DNA from: Mesorhizobium sp. B2-8-5
GTDB taxonomy: Bacteria > Pseudomonadota > Alphaproteobacteria > Rhizobiales > Rhizobiaceae
Direction: 5' to 3'
Assembly: GCF_006440675.2 (NCBI RefSeq)
Contig: NZ_CP083951.1
Span: 186,001-250,000, forward strand
DNA: 64,000 bases
This document shows, in pieces, positions 1 through 9,398 of this stretch. Position numbers and translations under genes: made by a program. How positions within the stretch are numbered: position 1 is the first letter of the stretch; the number at the start of each line of letters is the position of its first letter. Below the pieces are notes generated by a model that had not been told where the DNA came from, ran no database searches, and worked only from the letters and a program-made list of their open reading frames with translations.

Positions 1-2198
1 GGCTTGTTTAGGCCGACCAGCAGCGGGCCGATGACGGTCGAGCCGCCGAGTTCCTGCAGCATCTTGGTCGAGATCGAGGCCGAGTGGAATGCCGGCATGA
101 TCAGCACATTGGCCGGGCCGGTCAGCCGGATGAACGGATATTGCGCCATGGCGCGCGGGTTCAGCGCCACGTCCGCTGCCATCTCGCCGTCATATTCGAA
201 ATCGACGCGGCGCTTGTCGAGGATGCGCACCGCCTCCTGCACGCGCTCGGAACGTTCGCCCTGCGGATGGCCGAAGGTGGAATAGGCAAGCATGGCGAGC
301 CTCGGCTCGTAGCCCATGCGGCGGGCGAAGCCGGCCGCCTCCTCGGCGATGTCGGCGATCTGTTCGGCGTTCGGCATGTCGTGCACGGCGGTGTCGGCGA
401 CCAGCACCGTCCTGCCCCGCGCCAGCACGATCGACACGCCGATGACGCGGTGGCCGGGCTTGGCGTCGATGATGCGGCGCACGTCGTCGAGCGCGGTCGA
501 ATAGTTGCGGGTGACGCCGGTGACGATGCCGTCGGCATCGCCCAGCGCCACCATGCAGGCGGCGAAATGGTTGCGGTCGTTGTTGATCAGGCGCTGGCAG
601 TCGCGAAACAGGAAACCCTTCCGCTGCATGCGCTCGTAGAGATAGTCGGTGTAGATGCCGTTGCGGCGCGACAGCCTGGCGTTGATGATCTCCAGGCCCG
701 GCTTGTTCAGGTCGATGCCGGCATTGCGGGCATTGTCCTTGATGACGTCGTCGCGGCCGAGCAGGATCGCCGTGCCGAGCCTCTGGTTCACATAGGAGAC
801 GGCGGCGCGCATCACCTGCTCCTCCTCGCCCTCGGCGAAGACGATGCGCTTGGGCTGGCGGCGCACGCGGTCGTAGATGCGCTGCAAGGTCGAGGCGATA
901 GGATCGCGGCGGGCGGACAGTTCCTGCGCGTAGCGGTCGAGATCGAGGATCGGCTTGCGGGCGACGCCGGATTCCATCGCCGCCTTCGCCACCGCCAGCG
1001 GGATCGCCGAGATCAGGCGCGGATCGAACGGCACCGGGATGATGTAGTTGGGGCCGAATTTCGGACGGTTGCCCTGATAGGCGGCGGCGACATCATCCGG
1101 CACGTCCTGGCGCGCCAGTTCGGCCAACGCCCGGGCCGCGGCGATCTTCATCTCGTCGTTGATGGTGGTGGCGCGCACATCGAGCGCTCCCCGGAAGATA
1201 TAGGGAAAGCCCAGCACATTGTTGACCTGGTTCGGATAGTCCGAGCGGCCCGTTGCCATGATGGCGTCGGTGCGGATCTCGGCCACTTCCTCCGGCGTGA
1301 TCTCCGGATCGGGATTGGCCATGGCGAAGATGATCGGGTTCTTGGCCATCGACTGCACCATGGCGGTGGTGAGCGCGCCCTTGGCGGACAGGCCGAGGAA
1401 GACGTCGGCGCCGTCCAGCGCCTCGGCCAGGCTGCGCGCCCCGGTCTTGACCGCATGCGCCGACTTCCACTGGTTCATGCCTTCGGTGCGGCCCTGGAAG
1501 ACCACGCCCTTGGTGTCGCACAGGATGATGTTTCCCGGCGCAAAACCCATCGCCTTCATAAGTTCGATGCAGGCGATGCCGGCGGCGCCCGCGCCATTGC
1601 AGACCATCTTCGTGGTCTTCATGTCGCGGCCGGTGATCTCCAGCGCGTTGATCAGCCCGGCGGCCGAGATGATGGCCGTTCCGTGCTGGTCGTCATGGAA
1701 GACAGGGATGTCCATCAGCTCGCGCAGCCGCTGCTCGATGATGAAGCATTCCGGCGCCTTGATGTCCTCGAGATTGATGCCGCCGAAAGAGGGGCCGAGG
1801 AAGCGCACGCAGTTTATGAACTCGTCGGCATCCTCGGTCGCCACTTCAAGGTCGATGGAATCGACATCGGCGAAACGCTTGAACAGCACCGCTTTGCCTT
1901 CCATGACCGGCTTCGAGGCCAGCGCGCCGAGATTGCCGAGACCGAGAATGGCGGTGCCGTTCGAGATGACGGCGACCATATTGCCGCGCGTCGTATAATC
2001 GAAGGCGCGGCTCGGATCCTCGGCGATGGCGCGCACGGGAACGGCGACGCCAGGCGAATAGGCGAGGCTCAGATCGCGTTGCGTGGCCATCGGCTTGGTG
2101 GCGACGATCTCCAGCTTGCCGGGCCGTCCCATGGCGTGGAATTCCAGCGCCTCCTCTGGACTGACGGAGGGGCCGCTGCTTTCGGTTTTCCTGGCCAT
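1..2198 (-). CDS. maeB: NADP-type malic enzyme with C-terminal phosphotransacetylase-like domain (3' end outside window)
   Basis: Oxidatively decarboxylates malate to pyruvate in the cytoplasm. The minus-strand frame starts at ATG 2198 (MARKTESSGPSVSPEEALEF) and stays open for 732 codons to the window edge, so the C-terminus is missing. Near the start, the segment ATQRDLSLAYSPGVAVP is the conserved malic enzyme N-terminal motif. The more distal coding region, near the left edge, reads like the phosphate acetyl/butyryltransferase domain found in the roughly 760-residue MaeB/Tme/Dme class. In rhizobia this gene often sits beside mutS; here a glycosyltransferase-like gene separates them. Whether it is the NAD- or the NADP-preferring paralogue (dme or tme) cannot be decided from sequence alone. 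Confidence 0.9.
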   Translation of the reverse strand, partial: MARKTESSGPSVSPEEALEFHAMGRPGKLEIVATKPMATQRDLSLAYSPGVAVPVRAIAEDPSRAFDYTTRGNMVAVISNGTAILGLGNLGALASKPVMEGKAVLFKRFADVDSIDLEVATEDADEFINCVRFLGPSFGGINLEDIKAPECFIIEQRLRELMDIPVFHDDQHGTAIISAAGLINALEITGRDMKTTKMVCNGAGAAGIACIELMKAMGFAPGNIILCDTKGVVFQGRTEGMNQWKSAHAVKTGARSLAEALDGADVFLGLSAKGALTTAMVQSMAKNPIIFAMANPDPEITPEEVAEIRTDAIMATGRSDYPNQVNNVLGFPYIFRGALDVRATTINDEMKIAAARALAELARQDVPDDVAAAYQGNRPKFGPNYIIPVPFDPRLISAIPLAVAKAAMESGVARKPILDLDRYAQELSARRDPIASTLQRIYDRVRRQPKRIVFAEGEEEQVMRAAVSYVNQRLGTAILLGRDDVIKDNARNAGIDLNKPGLEIINARLSRRNGIYTDYLYERMQRKGFLFRDCQRLINNDRNHFAACMVALGDADGIVTGVTRNYSTALDDVRRIIDAKPGHRVIGVSIVLARGRTVLVADTAVHDMPNAEQIADIAEEAAGFARRMGYEPRLAMLAYSTFGHPQGERSERVQEAVRILDKRRVDFEYDGEMAADVALNPRAMAQYPFIRLTGPANVLIMPAFHSASISTKMLQELGGSTVIGPLLVGLNK

Positions 2199-2299
2199 GA
2201 TGCTTTTGATTTCCTCGCCTTCGCGCACCCTTGAGGCAGGTGCGTGTTTATGTGTCTTGGGATTAAGGCTACACGGCAGCGCTGTAAACGGCCAAGCGG

Positions 2300-3481
2300 T
2301 CAGGCGCGGTCCGGTTCGCCGACGAGCGCGGCAATTTCCCGCACGGTGGCCCAGCGCATCAAGCCCTCGGTGCCTGAGAACGGCCACGTCTCCAGCGGGG
2401 GAGCGCTGCTGCCCTTGCGCCGCAGAAGCGCCGACAGGAACGCGGTGAGTTCCTGCCGCTGGGCGCGAACCTTTTCCAGCGTCCTGCCGCGGATTTCCTC
2501 GCGCGGCATGGCGCGATCTCGAAGCCGCTCGACGGCGCGGCGAACGGCCGTCGGCTCCGGATCGACGATCAGGCAATAGTCCGGATCGAAATAGACGTCG
2601 CGCCCGCCGAGGCTCGGCGTGCTGACGATCGGCAATCCGGCCATCAGATACTCCATGCTGGAATACATTGCCCCTTCCACGGCGGACAGGCACAGCCCGA
2701 CGGCGGCCTGGTTGTAGACCCGGTTGACCTCGGCGGAGGCCAGCCGGCCGGGCAGACCGTCCACGATCGGGTTGGCGATGCAATGGCGCGGCGATTGCGC
2801 CTGGAGGCGGCGAATGAAGGCGCGGGCGGCGGGTGGCGTCAATTCGCCGATCGAATAGGTGATGTGGACAAGCCGATCGATCTCGAAGGCAAGATAGTGG
2901 CGTTTCATCGGCGAGATGCGGCCATTGTAGACGGCGTCGAACTCGACCGGCACATCCGGCAGCGGCCGGAAAACATCTTCCGATATCATCAGATTGTGAT
3001 TGGAGAACATGGCTTTGCCGCCGACCGCGGCGATGAGACGGCGCTCTTCCTCGTTGTTGCAGAGGAAAATCACCTCATGAAGACGAAAACGCGCCGCATA
3101 CCAGGCAAGATCGCGGCCCATCTGGGCGATGACGGCAGGCCTCTCCATCGTCCACATCGGCATCAGCAGAAAGGTGGCGCGCCGCTCGGCAAGGCGCCGG
3201 CCGATGGCCGCCAGCGGATGCAGGGGACGGGGTCCGCCGACCGGGATATAGAGCACCAGCGGGTCGCGGCTGAATATATGAGCCGACATCTCGATGCCGC
3301 CGTCGAGATCGGACACGGGACCGCGCGCCGGCAGGATATAGGGAAAGCGCTTGCGCGCCGAAACCCTGAGCTTGTTCGCGGTTCGATGGGCGCGCCGCGT
3401 CGCCAGCAGCCAGAGGCGCTCGGCGGCCGAGCCGACCGGGCCGACCATCTCGTCGAACGTCTCCAGCTTGTCCCGATCCAC
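2300..3481 (-). CDS. Glycosyltransferase-like protein (GT4/GT-B style)
   Basis: A protein of about 393 residues, probably cytoplasmic. I chose the GTG at 3481 (VDRDKLETFDEM) because a G-rich Shine-Dalgarno-like run (GGGGGAC) lies just upstream; an in-frame ATG at 3598 would add 39 low-complexity residues and run close to mutS. The C-terminal half has glycosyltransferase features: YNGRISPMKRHYLA resembles the self-introduction of a donor-binding domain, and SAVEGAMYSSMEYLMAGLPI followed by VSTPSLGGRD resembles the GT4 E-x7-E nucleotide-sugar region. No acceptor or pathway can be read from it, and no polysaccharide genes lie nearby. It sits between two normally neighbouring core genes (malic enzyme and mutS), which suggests insertion. 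Confidence 0.6.
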   Translation of the reverse strand: MDRDKLETFDEMVGPVGSAAERLWLLATRRAHRTANKLRVSARKRFPYILPARGPVSDLDGGIEMSAHIFSRDPLVLYIPVGGPRPLHPLAAIGRRLAERRATFLLMPMWTMERPAVIAQMGRDLAWYAARFRLHEVIFLCNNEEERRLIAAVGGKAMFSNHNLMISEDVFRPLPDVPVEFDAVYNGRISPMKRHYLAFEIDRLVHITYSIGELTPPAARAFIRRLQAQSPRHCIANPIVDGLPGRLASAEVNRVYNQAAVGLCLSAVEGAMYSSMEYLMAGLPIVSTPSLGGRDVYFDPDYCLIVDPEPTAVRRAVERLRDRAMPREEIRGRTLEKVRAQRQELTAFLSALLRRKGSSAPPLETWPFSGTEGLMRWATVREIAALVGEPDRA

Positions 3482-3632
3482 GAGTCCCCCGCCGCCCTTT
3501 CCCCACGGGAAGCATAGAGTGCCAGGCCGGCCCGGCGCAACCAGGCGCGTCACAACAGGCCAGCGCCAGTCTTCCCCTGCTTTTCGCGGCACCGGCATTA
3601 AACCGGGCTGCCACTTCTGCTAGCGTTGCCGC

Positions 3633-6371
3633 ATGAACATGCACATGCTCGCAGATACCGACGCCCAGGAGACGACGACGCCTGCGCCCGCCACGAGCGG
3701 CGTCACGCCGATGATGGAGCAATTCATCGAGATCAAGGCGGCGAACCCGGATTCGCTGCTGTTCTACCGCATGGGCGATTTCTACGAGCTGTTCTTCGAC
3801 GACGCGGAGAAGGCGAGCCAGGCCCTGGGCATCGTTTTGACCAAGCGCGGCAAGCACCAGGGCCACGACATCCCGATGTGCGGCGTGCCGGTGCATGCGG
3901 CGGACGACTATCTGCAGAAGCTGATCGCGCAAGGTTTTCGCGTTGCCGTCTGCGAGCAGATCGAGGACCCCGCCGAAGCCAAGAAACGCGGCTCCAAATC
4001 GGTGGTGCGCCGCGACGTGGTGCGGCTGGTCACGCCCGGCACCATCACCGAGGACAAGCTGCTGGCACCCTCGGAATCGAGCTTCCTGATGGCGCTCGGC
4101 CGCGTCAAGGGGGGCGGCGCGGCCAGTCAGGCGAGTTTCGCACTGGCCTGGATCGACATTTCGACCGGCGCCTTCCGCGTCGCCGAGACGAGCGCCGAGC
4201 GACTGCTTGCCGACATCTTTCGCGTCGACCCGCGCGAGCTGATCGTCGCCGAGCCGGCTTTCCACGATCCGGAGCTCAGGCCGGTGTTCGACGTGCTGGG
4301 CCGGGTCGCCAGCCCGCAACCGCCTTCGCTGTTCGATTCGGCTTCGGCCACAAGCCGCATCGCGCGCTTCTTCGAGGTCGCGACGCCAGACAGTTTCGGC
4401 ACGTTTTCGCGCGCCGAGCTGTCGGCGATCTCGGGCGCCATAGCCTATGTCGAAAAAACGCAGAAGGCCGAACGGCCGCCGCTGTCGCGACCCGAGCGCG
4501 AGGAGCAGGGCTCGACGCTGTTCATCGATCCGGCGACGCGCGCCAATCTGGAATTGCTGCGCACGCTGTCGGGCAGCCGCGACGGCTCGCTGTTCAAGGC
4601 GATCGACCGCACCGTGACCGGCGGCGGCGCGCGATTGCTGGCCGACCGGCTGATGGCGCCGCTGACCGATCCGGCGACGATCGCGGCGCGACTGGATTCG
4701 GTCTCCTTTTTCCGCTCCGAGACGCGGCTTTGCCAGGGTTTGCGGGCGAGCCTGAAAAGCGTCGCCGACATGCCGCGAGCGCTCTCCCGCCTGGCGCTCA
4801 ACCGCGGCGGCCCGCGCGATCTCGGCGCCCTGCGCGCCGGCTTCGAGGCGGCTGGCGCGATCGCCGAATTGTTCGCGGCAGCCGCCCTGCCCGCCGAGCT
4901 CACCGCCGCGCTTGCCTCGATCCACGCCTTGCCCGAGGCGCTCGCCCGTCACCTCAGCGAAGCGCTCGACGACGAGCTGCCGCTGATCAAGCGCGACGGC
5001 GGCTTCGTGCGGTCGAGCTACAATGCCGAGCTCGACGAGATGCGGGCGTTGCGCGACGAATCGCGAAAAGTGATCGCCGGGCTGGAGCGGTCGCTGATCG
5101 AGGAGACCGGCATCCGCTCGCTGAAGATCCGGCACAACAATGTGCTCGGCTACTACATCGAGGTCACCGCCAACCATCACGCGATCATGACCGGCAGCGA
5201 CGCCGCCAAGGCGCGCTTCATCCATCGCCAGACCATGGCCAACGCCATGCGCTTCACCACGACCGAACTGGCGGAGCTGGAATCGAAGATCGCCAATGCC
5301 GCCGACAAGGCGCTGAGCATCGAGCTCGCGACATTCGACCGGCTGACGGCCGAGGTGGTGAGCGAGGCTGACAAGATCCGCGCCGGCGCCGAGGCGCTGG
5401 CCGTGCTCGACGTGTCGGCGGCGCTGGCGCTGCTCTCCGAAAGCGAAGACTGGTGCAGGCCTACGGTCGATGCCAGCCTCGCCTTCGACATTGCCGGCGG
5501 GCGACATCCGGTGGTCGAACAGGCGCTCAGGCGCTCGGGCGAAGGCCCGTTTGTCGCCAATGATTGCGACCTCTCGCCCGACGGCGGCGCCAAGGCCGGC
5601 GCGATCTGGCTGCTTACCGGCCCCAATATGGGCGGCAAATCGACATTCCTCAGGCAGAATGCGCTGATCGCCATCCTCGCCCAGACCGGCTCCTTCGTGC
5701 CGGCGCAAAGCGCCCATATCGGCGTCGTCGACCGGCTGTTCTCGCGCGTCGGCGCCTCGGACGATCTGGCGCGGGGACGTTCGACCTTCATGGTCGAGAT
5801 GGTCGAGACGGCGGCGATCCTCAACCAGGCGGGCGAGCGGGCGCTGGTCATCCTCGACGAGATCGGCCGCGGCACCGCGACCTTCGACGGGTTGTCGATC
5901 GCCTGGGCGGCGGTGGAATATCTGCATGAGAAGAACCGCTGCCGGGCGATCTTCGCCACGCATTTCCATGAGATGACGGCCCTGGCCGGCAAATTGCCCC
6001 GGCTTCACAACGTCACCATGCGGGTCAAGGAATGGGAAGGCGATGTCGTCTTCCTGCACGAGGTCGGCAAGGGCGCGGCCGACCGTTCCTACGGCGTGCA
6101 GGTGGCACGGCTGGCCGGCCTGCCGGAAGCGGTCGTCGCCCGCGCCAAGGAAGTGCTGCACCAACTCGAAGAGGGCGAAGTCTCGGGCAAGACAAATCGG
6201 CTCGTCGACGACCTGCCGCTGTTTTCTGTGGCGGTGAAGCGCGAAGCGCCGAAGCCGGTGAAGACCGATGCGCTCGACGACGCGCTCGGCGCCATCAATC
6301 CCGACGAGATGACGCCGCGCGAGGCGCTGGAGGCGCTCTACCGGCTGAAGGGGCTGGCGACAAAGCGATAG
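3633..6371 (+). CDS. mutS: DNA mismatch repair protein MutS
   Basis: A full-length MutS (912 residues) that recognises mismatches and starts methyl-independent mismatch repair with MutL. The mismatch-reading motif GDFYELF is at about residues 48-54. The C-terminal ATPase has Walker [10 protein letters not shown] near residue 665, then [13 protein letters not shown], Walker [12 protein letters not shown] and the ATHFHE signature. A typical helix-hairpin C-terminus ends in [13 protein letters not shown]. The start was taken at the first of three close ATGs (MNMHM). The gene is divergent from the glycosyltransferase-like gene. Several very long open frames occur on the opposite strand; these are antisense artefacts of GC-rich codon use. 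Confidence 0.98.
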   Translation: MNMHMLADTDAQETTTPAPATSGVTPMMEQFIEIKAANPDSLLFYRMGDFYELFFDDAEKASQALGIVLTKRGKHQGHDIPMCGVPVHAADDYLQKLIAQGFRVAVCEQIEDPAEAKKRGSKSVVRRDVVRLVTPGTITEDKLLAPSESSFLMALGRVKGGGAASQASFALAWIDISTGAFRVAETSAERLLADIFRVDPRELIVAEPAFHDPELRPVFDVLGRVASPQPPSLFDSASATSRIARFFEVATPDSFGTFSRAELSAISGAIAYVEKTQKAERPPLSRPEREEQGSTLFIDPATRANLELLRTLSGSRDGSLFKAIDRTVTGGGARLLADRLMAPLTDPATIAARLDSVSFFRSETRLCQGLRASLKSVADMPRALSRLALNRGGPRDLGALRAGFEAAGAIAELFAAAALPAELTAALASIHALPEALARHLSEALDDELPLIKRDGGFVRSSYNAELDEMRALRDESRKVIAGLERSLIEETGIRSLKIRHNNVLGYYIEVTANHHAIMTGSDAAKARFIHRQTMANAMRFTTTELAELESKIANAADKALSIELATFDRLTAEVVSEADKIRAGAEALAVLDVSAALALLSESEDWCRPTVDASLAFDIAGGRHPVVEQALRRSGEGPFVANDCDLSPDGGAKAGAIWLLTGPNMGGKSTFLRQNALIAILAQTGSFVPAQSAHIGVVDRLFSRVGASDDLARGRSTFMVEMVETAAILNQAGERALVILDEIGRGTATFDGLSIAWAAVEYLHEKNRCRAIFATHFHEMTALAGKLPRLHNVTMRVKEWEGDVVFLHEVGKGAADRSYGVQVARLAGLPEAVVARAKEVLHQLEEGEVSGKTNRLVDDLPLFSVAVKREAPKPVKTDALDDALGAINPDEMTPREALEALYRLKGLATKR

Positions 6372-6398
6372 CACCTGTCCCGCTCGTCACTCTGGCCA

Positions 6399-6426
6399 TT
6401 GACTCATTGTACCGATCGGTACAATG
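6399..6426 (+). promoter_or_regulatory. Promoter with a 22-bp perfect palindrome (TetR-type operator)
   Basis: A possible -35 TTGACT (6399-6404) and -10 TACAAT (6420-6425), 15 bp apart, bracket the palindrome CATTGTACCGATCGGTACAATG at 6405-6426, which is perfect over 22 bp. It lies 36 bp before the ATG of the NTF2-like gene, and a TetR-family gene follows 0.6 kb downstream. The layout predicts steric repression by that TetR protein; the pairing of regulator and site is inferred. Confidence 0.75.
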
Positions 6427-6461
6427 TCGGTTATCGACGATCGAAACCGACAGGAGATCTC

Positions 6462-6926
6462 ATGAGCCGTCCGCCATTGCCGCCATTCACGGCCGAGACA
6501 GCGGCGCAAAAGGCGCGCCTTGCCGAGGATGCCTGGAACAGCCGCGATCCTGAGCGGGTCTCGCTCGCCTACACCGAGGACAGCATCTGGCGGAACCGGG
6601 CCGAGTTTGTCTCCGGCCGCGGCGAAATCGTCGATTTCCTCAAGCGCAAATGGTCGCGCGAGCTGGACTATCGCCTGATCAAGGAGGTCTGGACCTGGAA
6701 CGAAAACCGCATCGCGGTGCGCTTCGCCTATGAATGGCGCGACGACAGCGGGCATTGGTTCCGCTCCTACGGCAACGAGAATTGGGAGTTCGACGAAGCC
6801 GGGCTGATGCGCCGGCGCGTGGCGAGCATCAACGATCTGCCGATCACCGAAAGCGAGCGGAAGTATCATTGGCCGCTCGGCCGCCGGCCGGACGACCATC
6901 CCGGCCTTTCGGAACTCGGGCTCTAG
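6462..6926 (+). CDS. Nuclear transport factor 2-like protein (DUF1348/SnoaL-like fold)
   Basis: A 154-residue cytoplasmic protein of the DUF1348 group. Typical blocks are present: [20 protein letters not shown], the aromatic stretch [30 protein letters not shown] and the C-terminal [14 protein letters not shown]. The start is ATG 6462, preceded by CAGGAGATCTC as Shine-Dalgarno; a further upstream frame reads through the promoter palindrome and is not credible. The biochemical role of this family is unknown to me. The operator upstream and the TetR gene downstream suggest the protein is induced by a small ligand that the regulator senses, perhaps in detoxification. Confidence 0.85.
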   Translation: MSRPPLPPFTAETAAQKARLAEDAWNSRDPERVSLAYTEDSIWRNRAEFVSGRGEIVDFLKRKWSRELDYRLIKEVWTWNENRIAVRFAYEWRDDSGHWFRSYGNENWEFDEAGLMRRRVASINDLPITESERKYHWPLGRRPDDHPGLSELGL

Positions 6927-6975
6927 AGCATGATGCCGAAAAGTGTGAAGCGGTTTTCGGGCGACATCATGCTCT
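6925..6975. repeat. Rhizobial intergenic palindrome (AGAGCATGATG family)
   Basis: AGAGCATGATG (6925-6935) pairs with CATCATGCTCT (6965-6975) around a GCCGAAAAGTGTGAAGCGG core. It is related to the copy at 49025-49079 and begins inside the stop codon of the NTF2-like gene. It may act as a transcript-end hairpin. Confidence 0.8.
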
Positions 6976-6987
6976 ATCTCTTTGATG

Positions 6988-7036
6988 TAGAGCCGGATGA
7001 TTGCAGGTCGATTCGACCTGCAATCATCCGGCTCTA
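6988..7036. repeat. 49-bp inverted repeat with 24-bp perfect arms
   Basis: The arm 6988-7011 is the exact reverse complement of 7013-7036, leaving one central base at 7012. It sits 12 bp before the TetR start codon, so it can form a hairpin in the leader or serve as a protein site. Confidence 0.85.
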
Positions 7037-7048
7037 GGGGGCGAATGG

Positions 7049-7618
7049 ATGCGGCGCATCGCGCCAGACCGCGATCAGCTGCTGGGGGTCGTTGCGGAAG
7101 TTTTCCGCGAGCATGGCTACGAGGGCGCCAGCCTGTCCTTGATCGGCGAGGCGACAGGGCTCGGCAAAGGAAGCCTCTACCACTTCTTCCCCGGCGGCAA
7201 GGAGGAGATGGCGAGGGCTGTCATTGCCCATATCGACGGCTGGTTCGAGGACAATGTCTTCGCGCCGTTGCGCGACAGCACCGATCCGCTGGCAGGGATC
7301 GAACGGATGCTCGCGGCGACGGACAGCTATTTCCGCTCGGGACGGCGCGTTTGCCTGATCGGCGCCTTCGCGCTGGATGAATCGCGCGACCTGTTCGCCG
7401 ACCAGATAAGAGACTATTTCGGCCGATGGGTCACGCATCTCGCCGATGCGCTGGCGCGATCCGGGCACCGACCGGGCGAGGCCAGCGAGTTGGCCGAGGA
7501 AGCCGTCGCCGCCATTCAGGGCGCGCTCACGCTGGCCCGCGCCGCCAATGACCTCGATGTGTTTTCAAGGGCATTGCGGCGACTGCGCACGCGGCTTGGG
7601 ATTCCGGCCAAGGTCTAG
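7049..7618 (+). CDS. TetR/AcrR family transcriptional regulator
   Basis: A 189-residue repressor-type protein. The N-terminal helix-turn-helix is recognisable: FREHGYEGASLSLIGEATGL followed by GKGSLYHFFPGGKEEM, the standard TetR recognition helix ending in LYHFF. The C-terminal helical domain should bind an unidentified ligand. The start was set at ATG 7049, after a GGGGGCGA run; an upstream start at 7001 would translate through the 49-bp inverted repeat. The perfect palindrome at 6405-6426 is the likely operator, so this protein probably represses the NTF2-like gene, and itself if the two are co-transcribed. Confidence 0.9.
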   Translation: MRRIAPDRDQLLGVVAEVFREHGYEGASLSLIGEATGLGKGSLYHFFPGGKEEMARAVIAHIDGWFEDNVFAPLRDSTDPLAGIERMLAATDSYFRSGRRVCLIGAFALDESRDLFADQIRDYFGRWVTHLADALARSGHRPGEASELAEEAVAAIQGALTLARAANDLDVFSRALRRLRTRLGIPAKV

Positions 7619-7729
7619 GGCGGATCCTCCCAGGGATTTTGAAGGGTTGCCGTTTGCCCTGGTGCAAGATTTTCCGTTGATTTGCGTGAAATCAGCAAAC
7701 GCCGGGGTTTGGTTGACACCGTCCCAGCC

Positions 7730-7914
7730 TCGTCATTCTATGGCGGAGCAAGGAGCGAAGCGACGCGGCGCAGACCATAGATCCATTCCGTGACGTGAGA
7801 GCGCCGCTCACGGTGCAGAACTTCTACTCCGCTGCATTCTTCGGCTGAGGTACCGGCATGGATTCTAGGGTCTTCGCGACGGAGCTTCGCTCCTGCCCCG
7901 CCCTAGAATGACGA
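7730..7914. repeat. Long palindromic intergenic repeat, copy 1 of 3
   Basis: The ends TCGTCATTCTA and TAGAATGACGA are inverted copies. The interior carries AGATCCATTCCGTGAC and the inverted CGGCATGGATTCTAGGG. Similarity to the copies at 27568 and 30055 continues about 30 bp past the right end (GTTTCGGCCAATC). It fills most of the 383-bp gap between the TetR gene and the reductase; I see no gene in that gap. Confidence 0.8.
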
Positions 7915-8001
7915 TCGCGATGGGCGTTTCGGCCAATCTCCAAGGTATGCCGTCTGCGAACGCAAACAGAGGTGACCGATCAAAACGCCTGTTCAAGGGA
8001 A

Positions 8002-8862
8002 CTAGATCATTTCCAGCCCACGCTTACGCGTCGGCGGCGGGAAGGCGCGGTCGAGATCGGCGAAATCCTGCGGCGTCAGCTTGATGTCAAGCGCGGCGGC
8101 GTTCTGGCGCACGTGCTCCTGGCGACCGGCCTTCGGGATGGCGATGACGCCGTCCTGCATCATCACCCAAGCAAGCGCGATCTGCGCGGCGGTGGCGTTG
8201 TGGCGGGCAGCGACGATTTCCAGCCGGGTATTGCGAGCCAGCGCGCCCTGCTCGACCGGCGAATAGGCCATCAGCGGGATGCCGCGTTCCGCGCACCACG
8301 GGGCGAGGTCGAATTCGGGGCCGCGCCGCGACAGATTGTAGAGCACCTGATTGGTCTGGACGTCGCCGCCATGGTCAAAGCCGACCAGTTCCTCCATCTC
8401 GTCGGTGTCGAAATTGCTGACGCCCCAGTGGCGGATCTTGCCTTCCGTTTTCAGCGCCTCGAACGCCTCCACGGTTTCCGAAAGCGGCACGCTGCCCGGC
8501 CAATGCAGCAGATAGAGATCGATGCGGTCGGTGGCGAGCCGCTTCAGGCTGTTCTCGCAGGCGCGCTTCACGCCGGCGCGCGAGGCGTTGGAGGGCAGCA
8601 CCTTGGAGACCAGGAAGGTCTCGTCGCGGCGCCCGACGATGGCCTCAGCCACCACTTCCTCGGCGCCGCCGCTGGCATACATCTCCGCCGTGTCGATCAG
8701 CGTGATACCGAGATCGAGCCCCATCTTCAACGCCGCCACCTCATCGGCGCGGCGCCGTCGATCCTCGCCCATTTTCCATGTGCCTTGGCCGAGCACCGGA
8801 ACGGCTTCGCCGGACGGCAGCTTCAGGGTTCTGATCGACGAGCGGTTGATTGACGGGGGCAT
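8002..8862 (-). CDS. Aldo/keto reductase
   Basis: A 286-residue NAD(P)H-dependent oxidoreductase with a TIM-barrel fold. The catalytic tetrad is complete: D57 and Y62 in LIDTAEMY, K87 in LVSKVLP and H120 in LYLLHWPG. Cofactor-binding blocks follow: [24 protein letters not shown] and the C-terminal [13 protein letters not shown]. It resembles the YafB/DkgB-like subgroup, but the substrate cannot be assigned. Convergent with the TetR region on its left; it lies 105 bp downstream of the copper operon on the same strand and could receive read-through from it. Confidence 0.93.
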   Translation of the reverse strand: MPPSINRSSIRTLKLPSGEAVPVLGQGTWKMGEDRRRRADEVAALKMGLDLGITLIDTAEMYASGGAEEVVAEAIVGRRDETFLVSKVLPSNASRAGVKRACENSLKRLATDRIDLYLLHWPGSVPLSETVEAFEALKTEGKIRHWGVSNFDTDEMEELVGFDHGGDVQTNQVLYNLSRRGPEFDLAPWCAERGIPLMAYSPVEQGALARNTRLEIVAARHNATAAQIALAWVMMQDGVIAIPKAGRQEHVRQNAAALDIKLTPQDFADLDRAFPPPTRKRGLEMI

Positions 8863-8967
8863 GGCTTTCTCCGCGTGAAGCCGGATCGCAGCACAGCCGT
8901 GGCCGGAAATCCAGACCGAAGGCTCGTGGCCGCCTGGATACCTGGCTGCCCGGATTTCCCGCAGCGG

Positions 8968-9357
8968 CTACTTCGCCGGATGCTTGGCGAGCCAGTCCTG
9001 CATCTCCTTGATCTCGGCTTCCTGCGCCGTGACGACGCCTTCGGCGAGCTTGCGGATTTCCGGATCCTTGCCGTTGGCGATCACGACCTTGGCCATGTCG
9101 ATGGCGCCCTGATGATGCGGGATCATGCCGCGGACGAAATCGACATCGGCATTGCCGGTGTATTTGATCATCATGTCCTTGTGCATCTTCTTCATCGCGG
9201 CCTCGTAGCCGCCGGTGGCCGGGCTCTGGGCACCCATCGCCATCTTGGACATGTCATGCTTCATCTCTTCCGACGAAGCCGGCACGCTTTCGAGGAAGAC
9301 GGCAAGCAGCATTCCTGCGGCCATCAGCAGCAGCACGATTTTCTTGGCCAAGGTCAT
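8968..9357 (-). CDS. DUF305 family exported protein (probable periplasmic copper-binding)
   Basis: A 129-residue protein with an N-terminal signal or membrane anchor (KKIVLLLMAAGMLLAVFLES). A Met/His-rich segment follows (EEMKHDMSKMAMG, then AAMKKMHKDMM), and then the DUF305 core FVRGMIPHHQGAIDMAKVV. Met/His clusters suit Cu(I) binding outside the cytoplasm. It starts 41 bp after the copper ATPase stop on the same strand, so the two probably form one transcript. Metal binding is inferred from composition and context. Confidence 0.85.
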   Translation of the reverse strand: MTLAKKIVLLLMAAGMLLAVFLESVPASSEEMKHDMSKMAMGAQSPATGGYEAAMKKMHKDMMIKYTGNADVDFVRGMIPHHQGAIDMAKVVIANGKDPEIRKLAEGVVTAQEAEIKEMQDWLAKHPAK

Positions 9358-9398
9358 TCAGGTCTCCTTCTGTTGGATAGCGTATCTGGGGGCTTTGC

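Noticed and set aside
3075..6374. Very long open frame (1099 codons) on the minus strand opposite mutS
   Set aside because: It is antisense to an unmistakable mutS gene, its translation is Arg/Gly/His-rich with no domain pattern, and it merges into the real glycosyltransferase-like DNA in another frame. GC-rich codon use creates such frames.
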